Positions 13,798 to 13,813 of a stretch of 13,813 nucleotides of DNA are shown piece by piece. A program made the translations under genes and the position numbers. This DNA is from Alistipes sp. CAG:268 (GTDB taxonomy: Bacteria; Bacteroidota; Bacteroidia; Bacteroidales; Rikenellaceae), in assembly GCA_000434235.1 (NCBI GenBank), contig FR892007.1, positions 104,286 to 118,098 of the forward strand, read 5' to 3'. The notes beneath the pieces were generated by a model. It made no database searches and was not told the origin of the DNA. It saw only the letters and a program-made list of their open reading frames with translations. Position 1 is the stretch's first letter, and each line of letters begins with the position of its first letter.

Positions 13798-13813
13798 GGC
13801 CGCATCTGCGGCC
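13798..13813 (+). terminator. Probable gdhA terminator hairpin, cut by the window edge
   Basis: GGCCGC (13798-13803) and GCGGCC (13808-13813) form a perfect 6-pair stem with loop ATCT, 31 bases after the gdhA stop. The preceding GGGCGCC could extend the stem if the sequence beyond the window continues the pairing. The T-run, if present, lies outside. Confidence 0.5.

Overview
The window reads as an ordinary chromosomal segment of a high-GC member of the Bacteroidales, most like Alistipes or a close relative. This is inferred from the Bacteroidota promoter form (TTTG, about 20 bases, then TAnnTTTG), weak or absent Shine-Dalgarno sequences, the putative porin and the DUF4923 and GH123/DUF4091 families, strong G/C preference at third codon positions with AT-rich promoter islands, and genes suited to peptide and amino-acid use. 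No phage, transposon, CRISPR array, tRNA or rRNA was seen.

Layout. On the minus strand at the left lie the start of a putative outer-membrane porin (1-340, cut by the edge, with its own promoter) and pssA (396-1115). pssA is divergent from manC, and the two share a compact back-to-back promoter region (1116-1202). On the plus strand, manC (1203-2276) overlaps murF (2257-3516), followed by a GH123/DUF4091 lipoprotein (3570-5312) and a clear terminator (5348-5390). A second plus-strand unit starts at a promoter near 5415. It holds a MazG-type pyrophosphohydrolase, a small uncharacterised protein, an OPT-family oligopeptide transporter, pepT, glutamine-dependent nadE and a secreted DUF4923 protein, and ends at two tandem hairpins (12168-12241). 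After a non-coding stretch of about 300 bases with repeats and a good promoter comes gdhA (12411-13766). The window ends inside a GC-rich hairpin that is probably its terminator.

How the genes fit together. pssA, manC and murF serve the envelope: phospholipid, GDP-mannose and peptidoglycan precursor. The OPT transporter and peptidase T form an import-and-hydrolysis pair for short peptides. NAD synthetase and glutamate dehydrogenase fit amino-acid catabolism or nitrogen assimilation. This metabolic linkage is inference from family membership and gene order.

Most notable point: pepT is broken as given. A 31-base insertion (9369-9399 in one alignment), bounded by two copies of the 9-mer GCCCGCCTC, shifts the frame after residue 360 and removes the last conserved metal-ligand histidine. 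Deleting exactly 31 bases restores a canonical 405-residue peptidase T. It may be an assembly or sequencing error, a recent mutation, a reversible slippage switch or, least likely, a translational bypass. I saw no convincing wholly new system in the rest of the window.
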